Below, one piece after another: positions 50,212 to 58,916 of a stretch of DNA of 64,000 bases. Position 1 is the stretch's first letter. Every line of letters begins with the position of its first letter. The translations under genes were made by a program, and so were the position numbers. The stretch lies in contig JAUMWX010000001.1 in the NCBI GenBank assembly GCA_030529425.1, forward strand, positions 62,001 to 126,000. The letters are read 5' to 3'. Below the pieces are notes generated by a model, which was given only the letters and a program-made list of their open reading frames with translations, was not told where the DNA came from and searched no databases. This DNA comes from Tissierellia bacterium (GTDB lineage Bacteria; Bacillota; Clostridia; Tissierellales; Peptoniphilaceae).

Positions 50212-51642
50212 TTAAGCATTCTTTTTAATTTTTTCAACCTTTATTAACATTAGAACAGCCACTGCGATTGCCAAACCGGCTCCTAAAGGATATGCGATAT
50301 TTGTGGCAAGTCCGAAACCTTCACCGGCTTGTAGAATATAGGTAAATATTACAAAATTCATAAATATTGCCGGCAATGTAGTAATCCAATGTGTTTTTTT
50401 ATATTTTGCAAGGTAGGCTGAAGCAACCCAAAGAACAATTGTAGCCAACATTTGATTTGTAAATGCGAAATATCTCCAAATTATTTGGAAATCTATTCTG
50501 GTCAATAAAAATGCTACTACAAATAGAGGAACGGCGATAATCAATCTGTTTAAATTAGGTTTTTGATTGTAATTGATGGCGTCGGCAATAGTTAATCTTA
50601 CAGATCTGAAAGCCGTATCTCCGGATGTTATAGGAGCGGCAACTACACCAAAAATTGCAAGTAATCCGCCTATCGGTCCCAAAAGCGTTGTAGATATTTG
50701 TTTTACAACTCCGGCAGCTTGAACTTCACCAAGTCTTGCTGTTAAAGCGTTTACGCCTTCGGCACCTGTTCCGTAAAATGACATAGCGGCAGTCGCCCAA
50801 ATCATTGCAATTACACCTTCAGCGGCCATAGCTCCGTAGAATACTGATCTTCCGTATCTTTCATTTGGAAGAGTACGCGCCATTATAGGAGATTGTGTTG
50901 AGTGAAAACCGGAAATGGCACCACAGGCAATTGTTGTAAATACTACAGCCCAAATAGGAGTTCCTTTTGGATGCATTGACTTAACCGTGAATTCAGGTAA
51001 TGAATAATCGCCTAATAAAATACTTCCACCAACTCCTACAGCCATGATTATAAGAGCCGCTCCGAATATCGGATATATAGGTCCTATAATTTTGTCAACA
51101 GGAAGTATGGTTGAAAGGAAATAATAAACAAATATTATAACTAACCAAAAGTTTACATTGGTAAAGAAACTTCCTTGATTGAACAAACCGGAAATTATCT
51201 TAGCAGGACCTTGCATGAATACTGTTCCTGTAAGAATCAATAATATTACTGAAACCACTCTCATGAATACTCTGGCACTATTTCCTAAATATTCACCAGT
51301 AATTTCAGAAACGGATTTTCCGTCATTTCTCAAACTCATCATACCTGAGAAATAGTCATGAACGCCTCCCGCCAAAACAGTTCCGAATGCAATCCAAACA
51401 AATGCCATCGGACCGAATTGTGCACCCATAACGGCTCCGAATATAGGTCCTAAACCTGCAATGTTCAATAACTGAATTAAGAAAATTTTCCAAGGCTTCA
51501 TCGGTACATAGTCTACACCGTCTTCTTTGGTATAGGCACAAGTTTTTCTGTTAACATCGATTTCAAAAATTTTTTCCACTACTTTTGCATAAGTCAAATA
51601 ACCGATGATGATAATAACAACTCCAACAATAAATAATGTCAT
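50212..51642 (-). CDS. cstA: CstA family transporter
   Basis: CstA-type proteins take up peptides or pyruvate, often under carbon limitation. The 476 residues with many TMs are the shorter Clostridia-type form. Landmarks are GYVVEK-type start (YLTYAKVVEKIFEID), IAGLGPIFGAVMGAQFGP, GGVHDYFSGMMSLRNDGKS, GFHSTQSPIMARTL and PITSGDTAFRSVRL. It lies on the lagging strand and is monocistronic. Whether it carries pyruvate or peptides cannot be read from sequence. Confidence 0.88.
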   Translation of the reverse strand: MTLFIVGVVIIIIGYLTYAKVVEKIFEIDVNRKTCAYTKEDGVDYVPMKPWKIFLIQLLNIAGLGPIFGAVMGAQFGPMAFVWIAFGTVLAGGVHDYFSGMMSLRNDGKSVSEITGEYLGNSARVFMRVVSVILLILTGTVFMQGPAKIISGLFNQGSFFTNVNFWLVIIFVYYFLSTILPVDKIIGPIYPIFGAALIIMAVGVGGSILLGDYSLPEFTVKSMHPKGTPIWAVVFTTIACGAISGFHSTQSPIMARTLPNERYGRSVFYGAMAAEGVIAMIWATAAMSFYGTGAEGVNALTARLGEVQAAGVVKQISTTLLGPIGGLLAIFGVVAAPITSGDTAFRSVRLTIADAINYNQKPNLNRLIIAVPLFVVAFLLTRIDFQIIWRYFAFTNQMLATIVLWVASAYLAKYKKTHWITTLPAIFMNFVIFTYILQAGEGFGLATNIAYPLGAGLAIAVAVLMLIKVEKIKKNA

Positions 51643-51744
51643 ATAATCCTCCTTTACTATTTTTAGGAATACCTTTTCCTGATTTCATTTTAACATGTAT
51701 CGGGAAATAATCAAAATATAATTAAAATTAAATTTTGAAAATAA

Positions 51745-51781
51745 AAAAGTCTTAGCGATTTTTTAAGTCGCCAAGACTTTT
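51745..51781 (-). terminator. Terminator of the M16C protease gene
   Basis: Arms AAAAGTCTTAGCGA (51745-51758) and TCGCCAAGACTTTT (51768-51781) with one G-T pair, then a T-run on the minus strand. Confidence 0.85.
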
Positions 51782-51790
51782 CGGCTAAAG

Positions 51791-54652
51791 TTAGACATCT
51801 ATAACTATATCAAACAAAGCTCGATTTTCTTCGATGGTACTTTTATTTCCTAAAACTGCCAAGCTTGAGTTTGAAACCATATCATCCAAAGTGTTTGAAA
51901 ATGTTTTCAAATCTTCCATATTTACCGATAGGGCATTATTAATTTCTTCATTTAAATCCGAATAAGTTTTTCCTATGATATACATATTCAAATCAAAGCC
52001 TGCCTTTGCCTTCTCGGTCATTGGTGGATCGAATCTTCCAACCGCACCGATTATAAACGGCAATAAATCTTTTTCCGGCATTTCAAGAGAGGTTAAATAA
52101 TTCGGAATTTCTTCATATATCGATAAGGTTCTTTTAAGGTTCGGATCTCGATAGGAGAAAGTTGAAAAATTATTTAATGAGCTTGTACTTAAACCTGCGC
52201 CATATGCTCCTCCTTTTGCTCTGATTTCATTATAAAGTTGGGTATTTGAAATCAGATTGTTAAGTACTATCATCTTACTGTCATACTGGTTTAATTTGTT
52301 TCCTAGAGCGATATATTGAACATCTGCAGAGCTGGAGAAAGCCTCTCTTATTCTCTTTTCCGTGAAAGGAAATTCGGCTACGGTCAAATTTTCATTTTTT
52401 AATTCTAGAACTAAGTCGCCAATATTCGTGATAAGCTCATTTCCGTTGGTGAAATCGGAGGCTATGTCGATGATCAGATTGTTTGAATTAAATACTTTGG
52501 AGTATATTTTTTCTAAATTGTGGCAAACTTCATCTATATTTGTCTTTAACAGATCTCGTATAAATAATTGATAATCGATTCCATTAACAAGTTCGTTGTA
52601 TTTATAGAATTTTATATGGTTAGATAAAGCTCTATTCATCATAATTACATGTCCGCTGTCAAAAAGAGACATGTCAAGTCTGGAAGATGTCATTTGAATC
52701 AGCTCTTTTAGTCTTTTTTCATTATTGAATTTGGAGCTAAAAATAACTTCTTTCAGGATTTCAAGGGCATTGTTGAAATTTTCAGAGAAAAATTTTGTTT
52801 TAACCGTAAAAGTACTATAAACATCATTTGATTTGTATTTTACATATTGTATGGGGCTGAAGGAAATACCACCGGTTTCAAGATATATTTTTGTATTTAA
52901 ATCTGAATAATTATATTTTTCAGTGTCGACCAAACCCAGAATTTGACCAAGAAGTGATAAGTAAGGCAGCTCTTCAGGTTTTATTTGAGAAGCGTCAAAT
53001 ACCAATGTTAAATAGTCTATCCCCGATGTCGGAAGATTGTGCTTTATCAAAGTATAATTTTCTTTTTTGAACACTTCTCTGTCTATAGGCTTAATATTAC
53101 TATTGACATCACTTATTTGAAGCATAGGTATGGTTTCTTTTTCTTCGGTGGTATCTTTACGATTTTGGAAATCACTCATTTCTTTATTCTTGCGTTTTAA
53201 GTTGTTTCTTTCGGAAGGAGACATATTTTTCCACTTGTCTTCAAGAAACCTCTTAATTTCCTTATCTTTATATTGATTCATACCAAGTTTCGCCCTGTGA
53301 ATTACAATTGATTTGTGATTATTTTCAACAATGTTTTCTCTGACATATTTTTCAAAAATACCTTTATCAAGATTTTCTTCAATATATTTTATCGTATCGG
53401 ACATTTCAAGCGCTTGAATAGGTGATTTATCGTATAACCAAGTATCAAAGGAGCTTATCATATATATAATTCCCTTAGTCGCGAAATTTCCCTTTTCCTT
53501 GTTGTAGAATTTTATCTCATTTAACACCGATTTTACCAAGTTTTTGTCGATTCCGTTTTCAACGATATCTAAAAATGAATTTTCAACGGTGTCAACAAAT
53601 AAGGATTTATTTTTTACATCAATATTTTTTGCCACAATTGAAAAACTGGTTTCCAAGTTACTTGAAGAAGCGTTGATTATGTCTTCCATTATATCCAATT
53701 CCAACAATTTTTTTCTCAACGGAGAACTTTCGTTATTTATCAAAACATAACTAACCAAATTTGCCATAAGTCTATCAAAAGAATCCGTATTTTTACCGAG
53801 AATCAAAGAATATGATATATATGAAGAATTGTCGGAAGGTTCCGATAATGTATTAAAACAACACTCATCTTCTCTTTTTTTCAAAAATCTTTTTTGTTCG
53901 GATATTTGAGAATTCACATTTCTGTATTCATATTTTGAAAGATATTGGTTGTGAATATAGTTTAAATATTCTTCATGATTCAAATCTCCATATAGGAATA
54001 TATAGGAATTTGATGGATGATAATAATTTTCATAAAATTCTATAAAATCAGAGTATTTAAGATTAGGGATTTCGTAAGGGTCTCCTCCTGAGTTTAAGGA
54101 ATAAACTGTGTCAGGGAACAGATATTTATTTATATTTTCAAATACCTGATCTTCCGGAGAGCTCATGGCACCTTTCATTTCATTGTATACTACACCCTTG
54201 TATTCCAGCTCTTCACTTTCATTTAAATGAAATCTCCACCCTTCTTGAAGAAAGATTTTTTCTTCGTCTTTAACTCGAGGATTAAAAACCGCATCCAAGT
54301 ATACATCCATAAGATTTTCAAAATCTTTTTGATTTCGGCTTGCTATCGGGTAAATAGTCTTGTCGGGATATGTCATTGCATTTAAAAATGTTTGAAGAGA
54401 ACCTTTTATCATATCCATGAAAGGTTCTTTGGTTTTATACTTTTTAGAGCCGTTTAACACCGAATGCTCCAATATGTGACATACACCTGTTGAGTCGGTC
54501 GGCGGGGTTCTGAATCCTATACCGAAAACTTTATTATTGTCATCGTTTTTCATTATAAAGATTTTTGCCTTTGTAATTTTATGTTCAAAGACAAGTGCGT
54601 CGGATTGCTCGTCTTCCAAATATTTTTTTTCTATTAATAAATAATCTTTCAT
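51791..54652 (-). CDS. M16C family zinc metalloprotease (presequence-protease-like)
   Basis: A 953-residue insulysin-like protease of the PreP/Cym1 branch, which degrades peptides in a closed chamber. The inverted zinc motif HILEH is at 59-63, with the third ligand Glu158 in YNEMKGAMSSPED. Two more M16-type halves and the M16C_associated linker follow (RDPNLKRTLSIYEEIPNYL and EIRAKGGAYGAGLS near the end). No signal peptide, so it probably works in the cytoplasm on short peptides, perhaps those brought in by Opp or CstA. TCCTCC (AGGAGG on the minus strand) lies upstream of its ATG. Confidence 0.92.
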   Translation of the reverse strand: MKDYLLIEKKYLEDEQSDALVFEHKITKAKIFIMKNDDNNKVFGIGFRTPPTDSTGVCHILEHSVLNGSKKYKTKEPFMDMIKGSLQTFLNAMTYPDKTIYPIASRNQKDFENLMDVYLDAVFNPRVKDEEKIFLQEGWRFHLNESEELEYKGVVYNEMKGAMSSPEDQVFENINKYLFPDTVYSLNSGGDPYEIPNLKYSDFIEFYENYYHPSNSYIFLYGDLNHEEYLNYIHNQYLSKYEYRNVNSQISEQKRFLKKREDECCFNTLSEPSDNSSYISYSLILGKNTDSFDRLMANLVSYVLINNESSPLRKKLLELDIMEDIINASSSNLETSFSIVAKNIDVKNKSLFVDTVENSFLDIVENGIDKNLVKSVLNEIKFYNKEKGNFATKGIIYMISSFDTWLYDKSPIQALEMSDTIKYIEENLDKGIFEKYVRENIVENNHKSIVIHRAKLGMNQYKDKEIKRFLEDKWKNMSPSERNNLKRKNKEMSDFQNRKDTTEEKETIPMLQISDVNSNIKPIDREVFKKENYTLIKHNLPTSGIDYLTLVFDASQIKPEELPYLSLLGQILGLVDTEKYNYSDLNTKIYLETGGISFSPIQYVKYKSNDVYSTFTVKTKFFSENFNNALEILKEVIFSSKFNNEKRLKELIQMTSSRLDMSLFDSGHVIMMNRALSNHIKFYKYNELVNGIDYQLFIRDLLKTNIDEVCHNLEKIYSKVFNSNNLIIDIASDFTNGNELITNIGDLVLELKNENLTVAEFPFTEKRIREAFSSSADVQYIALGNKLNQYDSKMIVLNNLISNTQLYNEIRAKGGAYGAGLSTSSLNNFSTFSYRDPNLKRTLSIYEEIPNYLTSLEMPEKDLLPFIIGAVGRFDPPMTEKAKAGFDLNMYIIGKTYSDLNEEINNALSVNMEDLKTFSNTLDDMVSNSSLAVLGNKSTIEENRALFDIVIDV

Positions 54653-54955
54653 TTTTCCTCCTTTACTTTTGTCGGAATATAATTTACATAAAGTATTTTA
54701 TCAATAATTACTTATATTTTAAATCGGAAGGGTATAATATATTTGAGAGTATCAAGTAAGAAAGTATGAAGAAAAATAAAAATTAACAAAAAGTAATAAT
54801 GTTGAAAGTTTTTAAGATAAAAAACAAAATATAATTAAATAAAAAAGGATATTTACTACGCTTGCTATTGCATTTAAAGGTTATCTCTGATATACTTTCT
54901 TGGTAAATCTCTACTCTGTTAAAAAGCAGAGTTAAATCCAAAGGGAGGTGAAAAT
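54653..54955. other. Spacer between the protease gene and rpsF
   Basis: A 303-base AT-rich divergent region. It holds the rpsF promoter, and in the rpsF leader a small hairpin ACTCTG/CAGAGT (54913-54932). I see no reading frame or RNA gene in it. A TATAAT-like element also occurs near 54735. Confidence 0.6.
54868..54896 (+). promoter_or_regulatory. Promoter of rpsF-ssb-rpsR
   Basis: TTGCAT (54868-54873), 17 bases, TATACT (54891-54896). Leader of about 50 bases with a 6-bp hairpin (54913-54932) before the AGGGAGG ribosome site. Confidence 0.65.
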
Positions 54956-55240
54956 ATGAGAAACTATGAAATGATTGTGGTTTTCAAGCCTAATTTAGAA
55001 GAAGAATTAAGAAAAAACGTGCTTGACAGATTATTTGAAACTATTAATTCTAACGGTAAAGTTGGAGAAGTTGAAGATTGGGGTCAAAAAAAATTAGCTT
55101 ACGAAATCAACTACATTAAAGAAGGTCATTATTACCTGGTTAATTTTGAATCAGATCCTTCAATAATTAAAGAGGTTCAAAGAAGAGCTCAAATAGCAGA
55201 CCAAATCATCAGATACTTAGTAGTTAGTAAAGAGTCCTAA
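54956..55240 (+). CDS. rpsF: 30S ribosomal protein S6
   Basis: S6 binds S18 in the small-subunit platform. The 94 residues read MRNYEMIVVFKPNLEEE, WGQKKLAYEINYIKEGHYYL and end as usual. AGGGAGG precedes the ATG. First of the conserved rpsF-ssb-rpsR operon. Confidence 0.97.
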   Translation: MRNYEMIVVFKPNLEEELRKNVLDRLFETINSNGKVGEVEDWGQKKLAYEINYIKEGHYYLVNFESDPSIIKEVQRRAQIADQIIRYLVVSKES

Positions 55241-55251
55241 TAGGAGGATTT

Positions 55252-55719
55252 ATGAATACCGTAATATTGATGGGAAGATTGACAAGAGATCCGGAATTGA
55301 GATATCTACAAACTGGAGCTAACAGAGCTGTAGCGAGATTTTCAATCGCCGTAGACAAACAACTATCTAAAGAAATGAAGATGGAAATGGAATCAAAGAA
55401 TCAACCGACAGCGGATTTTATAAATATCGTTTGTTGGGGCAAGTTGGCTGAAAATGTTGTAAAATTCACTGGAAAAGGAAGAAGAGTAATTATCAATGGA
55501 AGGATTCAAACGGGATCTTACGTGGATAAGGACGGTAAAAGAGTTTATACTACAGATGTTGTGGCATCTAATGTTGAGTTTATTGATTGGAGAGAAGGCG
55601 GAGTTTCTACCGGAGCACCTGATTTTTCAGATCAATTTAGTGCAGCACCATTAGATGAAGATTTCCAATACAGTGCAGATTTTGATCCGACTTCAGATGA
55701 CGGAAGGATTCCTTTCTAA
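55252..55719 (+). CDS. ssb: Single-stranded DNA-binding protein
   Basis: Tetrameric SSB coats single-stranded DNA in replication and repair. The 155 residues have the OB fold (MNTVILMGRLTRDPELRY, WGKLAENVVKF, GRIQTGSYVDKDG), a short acidic linker and the protein-docking tip DGRIPF. AGGAGG precedes the ATG. Confidence 0.97.
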   Translation: MNTVILMGRLTRDPELRYLQTGANRAVARFSIAVDKQLSKEMKMEMESKNQPTADFINIVCWGKLAENVVKFTGKGRRVIINGRIQTGSYVDKDGKRVYTTDVVASNVEFIDWREGGVSTGAPDFSDQFSAAPLDEDFQYSADFDPTSDDGRIPF

Positions 55720-55734
55720 AATTAGGAGGAGAAA

Positions 55735-55962
55735 ATGCAAAATAGAAGGTTTAGACCTAGAAAAAAAGTATGTGCTTTTTGCAAGGATAAAAATAGAACA
55801 ATCGACTACAAAGACGTGGCTTCTATGAGACAATTTATCAGCGAAAGAGGAAAAATACTTCCAAGAAGAATGACAGGTACATGTGCCGCTCATCAAAGAG
55901 AAGTGACTCTAAATGTAAAAAGAGCAAGACAAGTAGCATTGTTACCATATCAAGTGGACTAA
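55735..55962 (+). CDS. rpsR: 30S ribosomal protein S18
   Basis: S18 of 75 residues with [38 protein letters not shown] and [11 protein letters not shown]. It is the Cys-containing (zinc-ribbon type) version. AGGAGG precedes the ATG; a terminator follows. Confidence 0.97.
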   Translation: MQNRRFRPRKKVCAFCKDKNRTIDYKDVASMRQFISERGKILPRRMTGTCAAHQREVTLNVKRARQVALLPYQVD

Positions 55963-55969
55963 TGAATAG

Positions 55970-55999
55970 GCGATTTAACTTTGTTAGATCGCTTTTTTT
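55970..55999 (+). terminator. Terminator of rpsF-ssb-rpsR
   Basis: GCGATTTAAC (55970-55979) and GTTAGATCGC (55983-55992) with one G-T pair, then seven T. Confidence 0.9.
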
Positions 56000-56084
56000 A
56001 TTGTGTTTGAGAAAGTTTTTACTCAGTTTTTTTCAATTAAATCGGAGCATATATTTATGTTAAAAAAATTAAATATGGAGTATG

Positions 56085-56093
56085 TGGTATAAT
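56085..56093 (+). promoter_or_regulatory. Extended -10 promoter of dnaX
   Basis: TGG then TATAAT (56088-56093), about 17 bases before the dnaX start. No good -35. Confidence 0.55.
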
Positions 56094-56110
56094 GTTTTTG
56101 AGGTGAATGT

Positions 56111-57805
56111 ATGAGACAGGCGTTATATAGAAAGTATCGACCAACGACATTTGAGGGTGTTCTTGGGCAGGATAATATTGTAAGTATTTTAAAAAATCAA
56201 ATAATCGGAAATAAAATTTCTCATGCATATGTATTTTCCGGTACCAGAGGAACGGGGAAAACAACCTGTGCCAAGATTTTTTCCAAGGCTGTAAATTGTT
56301 TAAATCCGAAAGATGGAAATCCGTGTAATGAATGTGAAAATTGTCGTTTAATTTCTGAAGAATCCACCATGGATGTAATAGAAATGGACGCCGCATCAAA
56401 CAGGAGAATAGATGATATCAGGCAACTTAGAGAAAAGGTAATTTATCCGCCGTCCAATCTTAAATATAAGGTATATATTGTGGATGAGGCACATATGATT
56501 ACGAATGAGGGCTTTAACGCACTTCTAAAAATCATGGAAGAGCCTCCGAGTCATTTGATATTTATTTTGGCAACTACGGAAATAGAAAAAATTCCCGATA
56601 CAATTCTTTCCAGAACTCAAAGATTTGAATTTAAAAAAATAGACAAAGAAAATATAGAAAAACAAATTAAAAAAATTCTTGATAAGGAAAATGTAAGAAT
56701 TGATCAGGAAGGAATCGAAATAATATCGAATATAGCACAGGGAGCTATGAGGGATGCCTTATCAGTTTTGGATCAGGTAATTTCGGTCAATAAGAGAGAA
56801 ATACGGGTTGACGAAATATATGATCTGTTGGGCATATTCAGCTATGAAACAAAAAGATTGTTTTCACAAGCTATTTTCAACAGAGATTTAAGGACGGTTT
56901 TGGAAATAGTAAATTCTGAAATAGAGAAGGGTAAAGATTCTCACAATTTTATAAAAGAGTTGATTTCTTATTTTAGAGATTTGTTGATGACAAAGCTTAA
57001 AATTTCGGGTGATAAAGATGATATGTTGAAAAATATAAGTGTTGAAAGAATCGTAAATTCAATTGATATTTTGTTGGAATATGAAGAAATAATGAAGAAA
57101 TCCGACAATTCAAATTTGGTATTTCAAATAGCTTGTATAAGATTATCGGATTTTATGCCGAGAAAGGATTTGGAGGGAAAGATAAACTCTCTTGAGGAGA
57201 GGGTTATAATGCTTGAAAAATCATTAAACACAGAAATGAAGAGATCTTTGAATAGAGAAGAAGCTGTTGAACAAAGTCCTGAATTAATTGAAAATCTTTC
57301 ATATTTTGAAGGTTCTGAGAAATATGTTGAAGCGGAAAGTGAAAAAGCTCAAAACTTGGAAGAATTAAGAGAGAAAGAGTTTGAGGAAGCGGTAAATGAG
57401 GTCGCTTTCGAAGATAAAAAAGAGAATGACGATTCTGAAAAAATAACGGATGAGAAAACAGAAAATCAGGGCAAAGAGATTGACTTGGCAAAAGATATTA
57501 AGGAAAGTCTTCTAAATAAGTATCCGCATACAAATATGATATTTAACGGTCTTAGAGAAACCAAGGTGATAAAGAACAAGGTAATTTATTCTTTGGATAA
57601 GTCAAGTTTTGATTTGGTATTGGGAATGAATTTCTTCATAAGGCAGGTTGAGAATGATTTTTCCGCCAAACTCAATAAAACTGTTATAATAGAGTTTGAA
57701 GAATTTAAAGAAATGGAAGATAACGAAGAAGTTTTAAAACTTGAGAAAAAACTTGAGGAATTAAGGAGAATATTCCCTGAAAATAAATTGAAGATAGAAA
57801 AATAG
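56111..57805 (+). CDS. dnaX: DNA polymerase III gamma/tau subunit
   Basis: DnaX is the ATPase of the clamp loader, and its tau form links polymerases and helicase. The 564 residues contain YRKYRPTTFEGVLGQDNI, Walker A GTRGTGKTTCAKI, four zinc Cys from CLNPKDGNPC to CENCR, Walker B YIVDEAHMIT and sensor ILSRTQRFEFK. The region after about 370 is charged (E/K rich) and a tau-like C-terminal domain follows. A run of six A (57416-57421) at codons 436-437 offers a possible -1 frameshift to a nearby stop. AGGTGAATGT precedes the ATG. Confidence 0.95.
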   Translation: MRQALYRKYRPTTFEGVLGQDNIVSILKNQIIGNKISHAYVFSGTRGTGKTTCAKIFSKAVNCLNPKDGNPCNECENCRLISEESTMDVIEMDAASNRRIDDIRQLREKVIYPPSNLKYKVYIVDEAHMITNEGFNALLKIMEEPPSHLIFILATTEIEKIPDTILSRTQRFEFKKIDKENIEKQIKKILDKENVRIDQEGIEIISNIAQGAMRDALSVLDQVISVNKREIRVDEIYDLLGIFSYETKRLFSQAIFNRDLRTVLEIVNSEIEKGKDSHNFIKELISYFRDLLMTKLKISGDKDDMLKNISVERIVNSIDILLEYEEIMKKSDNSNLVFQIACIRLSDFMPRKDLEGKINSLEERVIMLEKSLNTEMKRSLNREEAVEQSPELIENLSYFEGSEKYVEAESEKAQNLEELREKEFEEAVNEVAFEDKKENDDSEKITDEKTENQGKEIDLAKDIKESLLNKYPHTNMIFNGLRETKVIKNKVIYSLDKSSFDLVLGMNFFIRQVENDFSAKLNKTVIIEFEEFKEMEDNEEVLKLEKKLEELRRIFPENKLKIEK

Positions 57806-57814
57806 GAGGAAAAT

Positions 57815-58144
57815 ATGAGAAGAAATCCATTTGGCGGAGCCAATATGAACAAAATGATGAAACAAATGCAAGATATGCAAAGAAAAATTGAGGAAACTCA
57901 AAAAGAAATAGAAGAAACCGAATTGGTTGCAACGGCAGGAGGCGGTGCCGTTGAGGTTAAAGCTAACGGGAAAAAGGAAATTCTTTCGATTACAATCGAT
58001 CCTGAGGTTGTGGATCCTCAAGACGTAGAGATGCTTCAAGATATGATTTTGGTAGGGGTAAATGAAGCTATTAAAATGGCGGACAAGTTAAATGATGAAA
58101 AGATGGGGAAAATAACTGGAGGGTTAAATATTCCTGGTCTGTAG
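57815..58144 (+). CDS. ybaB: YbaB/EbfC nucleoid-associated protein
   Basis: A 109-residue DNA-binding protein that lies between dnaX and recR in most bacteria. MNKMMKQMQDMQRKIEETQ forms the N-terminal helix, then the YbaB core GGGAVEVKANGKKEILSI and IDPEVVDPQDVEMLQDMI. AGGAGG precedes the ATG. Confidence 0.95.
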   Translation: MRRNPFGGANMNKMMKQMQDMQRKIEETQKEIEETELVATAGGGAVEVKANGKKEILSITIDPEVVDPQDVEMLQDMILVGVNEAIKMADKLNDEKMGKITGGLNIPGL

Positions 58145-58154
58145 GATGGTGAAA

Positions 58155-58760
58155 ATGTACGAGTATCCTGTATCTTTGGAAAAATTAATAGAAAGTTTTA
58201 GAAAATTGCCTTCGGTGGGAAGAAAATCTGCACAGAGATTGGCTTTACACATAGTTTCCATGTCTGACGAAAAAATTGAAGAGTTTATTGATTCTCTTAG
58301 AGGAGTAAAAAATAATATTAAAAGATGTTCCAAATGTGGAAATTTGACAGAGGATGATACTTGCTCAATATGTAGAGATACCAACAGAGACTCGTCTACA
58401 ATATGTGTAGTCGAAGATGTTACAAATCTTTTGTCGATTGAAAGAAGTTCTATTTTTAAAGGGAGATATCATGTATTAAACGGTTTGATAAGTCCAAGCG
58501 GGATTGTATCGCCTGATGAAATAGGAGTGGATGAGTTTTTAGAAAGAGTAAACAAAGAGAATATTTCTGAAATAATTTTTGCAATTTCCCCGACCGTTGA
58601 AGGAGAAACTACCATGTTATTTTTGAAAGAATTGTTAAAAAATAAAGATATAAAGATTACCAGAATTGCCAGCGGGATTCCGGTAGGCGGAAATCTTGAG
58701 TATTATGATGATATTACTTTGATGAAGGCGTTGGAAGACAGAAGAGATCTTAATTTTTAA
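58155..58760 (+). CDS. recR: Recombination protein RecR
   Basis: RecR works with RecO and RecF to load RecA at gaps. From ATG 58155 the protein has 201 residues and starts MYEYPVSLEKLIESFRKLPS, as relatives do; an ATG at 58146 adds three residues and cannot be excluded. It has the helix-hairpin-helix SVGRKSAQRLALHIV, the zinc ribbon CSKCGNLTEDDTCSIC, and the TOPRIM domain ICVVEDVTNLLSIE with GRYHVLNGLISP. Terminator follows. Confidence 0.95.
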   Translation: MYEYPVSLEKLIESFRKLPSVGRKSAQRLALHIVSMSDEKIEEFIDSLRGVKNNIKRCSKCGNLTEDDTCSICRDTNRDSSTICVVEDVTNLLSIERSSIFKGRYHVLNGLISPSGIVSPDEIGVDEFLERVNKENISEIIFAISPTVEGETTMLFLKELLKNKDIKITRIASGIPVGGNLEYYDDITLMKALEDRRDLNF

Positions 58761-58830
58761 TTTGAACAGGCTTCTTTTAAAATATCATTTATCATTGAAA
58801 CTTTAAAATTTGTAAGGTAGTTAATTACTG

Positions 58831-58859
58831 GAGTGTATTTTTTAATACACTCTTTTTTT
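58831..58859 (+). terminator. Terminator of dnaX-ybaB-recR
   Basis: GAGTGTATT (58831-58839) and AATACACTC (58844-58852), loop TTTT, then seven T. The end of the T-tract is also the -35 of the next promoter. Confidence 0.9.
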
Positions 58860-58886
58860 GCCAGCGAATTACAGGAATGGTATAAT
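58858..58886 (+). promoter_or_regulatory. Promoter of apbE
   Basis: TTGCCA (58858-58863), 17 bases, TGG-TATAAT (-10 at 58881-58886). It overlaps the tail of the preceding terminator. It also shows that an in-frame ATG at 58833, upstream of the promoter, is not the apbE start. Confidence 0.75.
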
Positions 58887-58916
58887 CATTCTTATAATAA
58901 ATTAAGAGGAAGTACT

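Noticed and set aside
54900..54955. S6:S18 autoregulatory leader before rpsF
   Set aside because: There is a hairpin, but I do not see the conserved CCG bulge motif of that leader, so I record only a plain stem.
55963..56110. SRP RNA gene expected before dnaX in some Bacillota
   Set aside because: Only the rpsR terminator and the dnaX promoter are present; no GGAA-type SRP helix 8 pattern is visible.
58833..58916. Upstream in-frame ATG for apbE
   Set aside because: It lies in the recR terminator and upstream of the apbE promoter; the lipoprotein signal starts at 58917.
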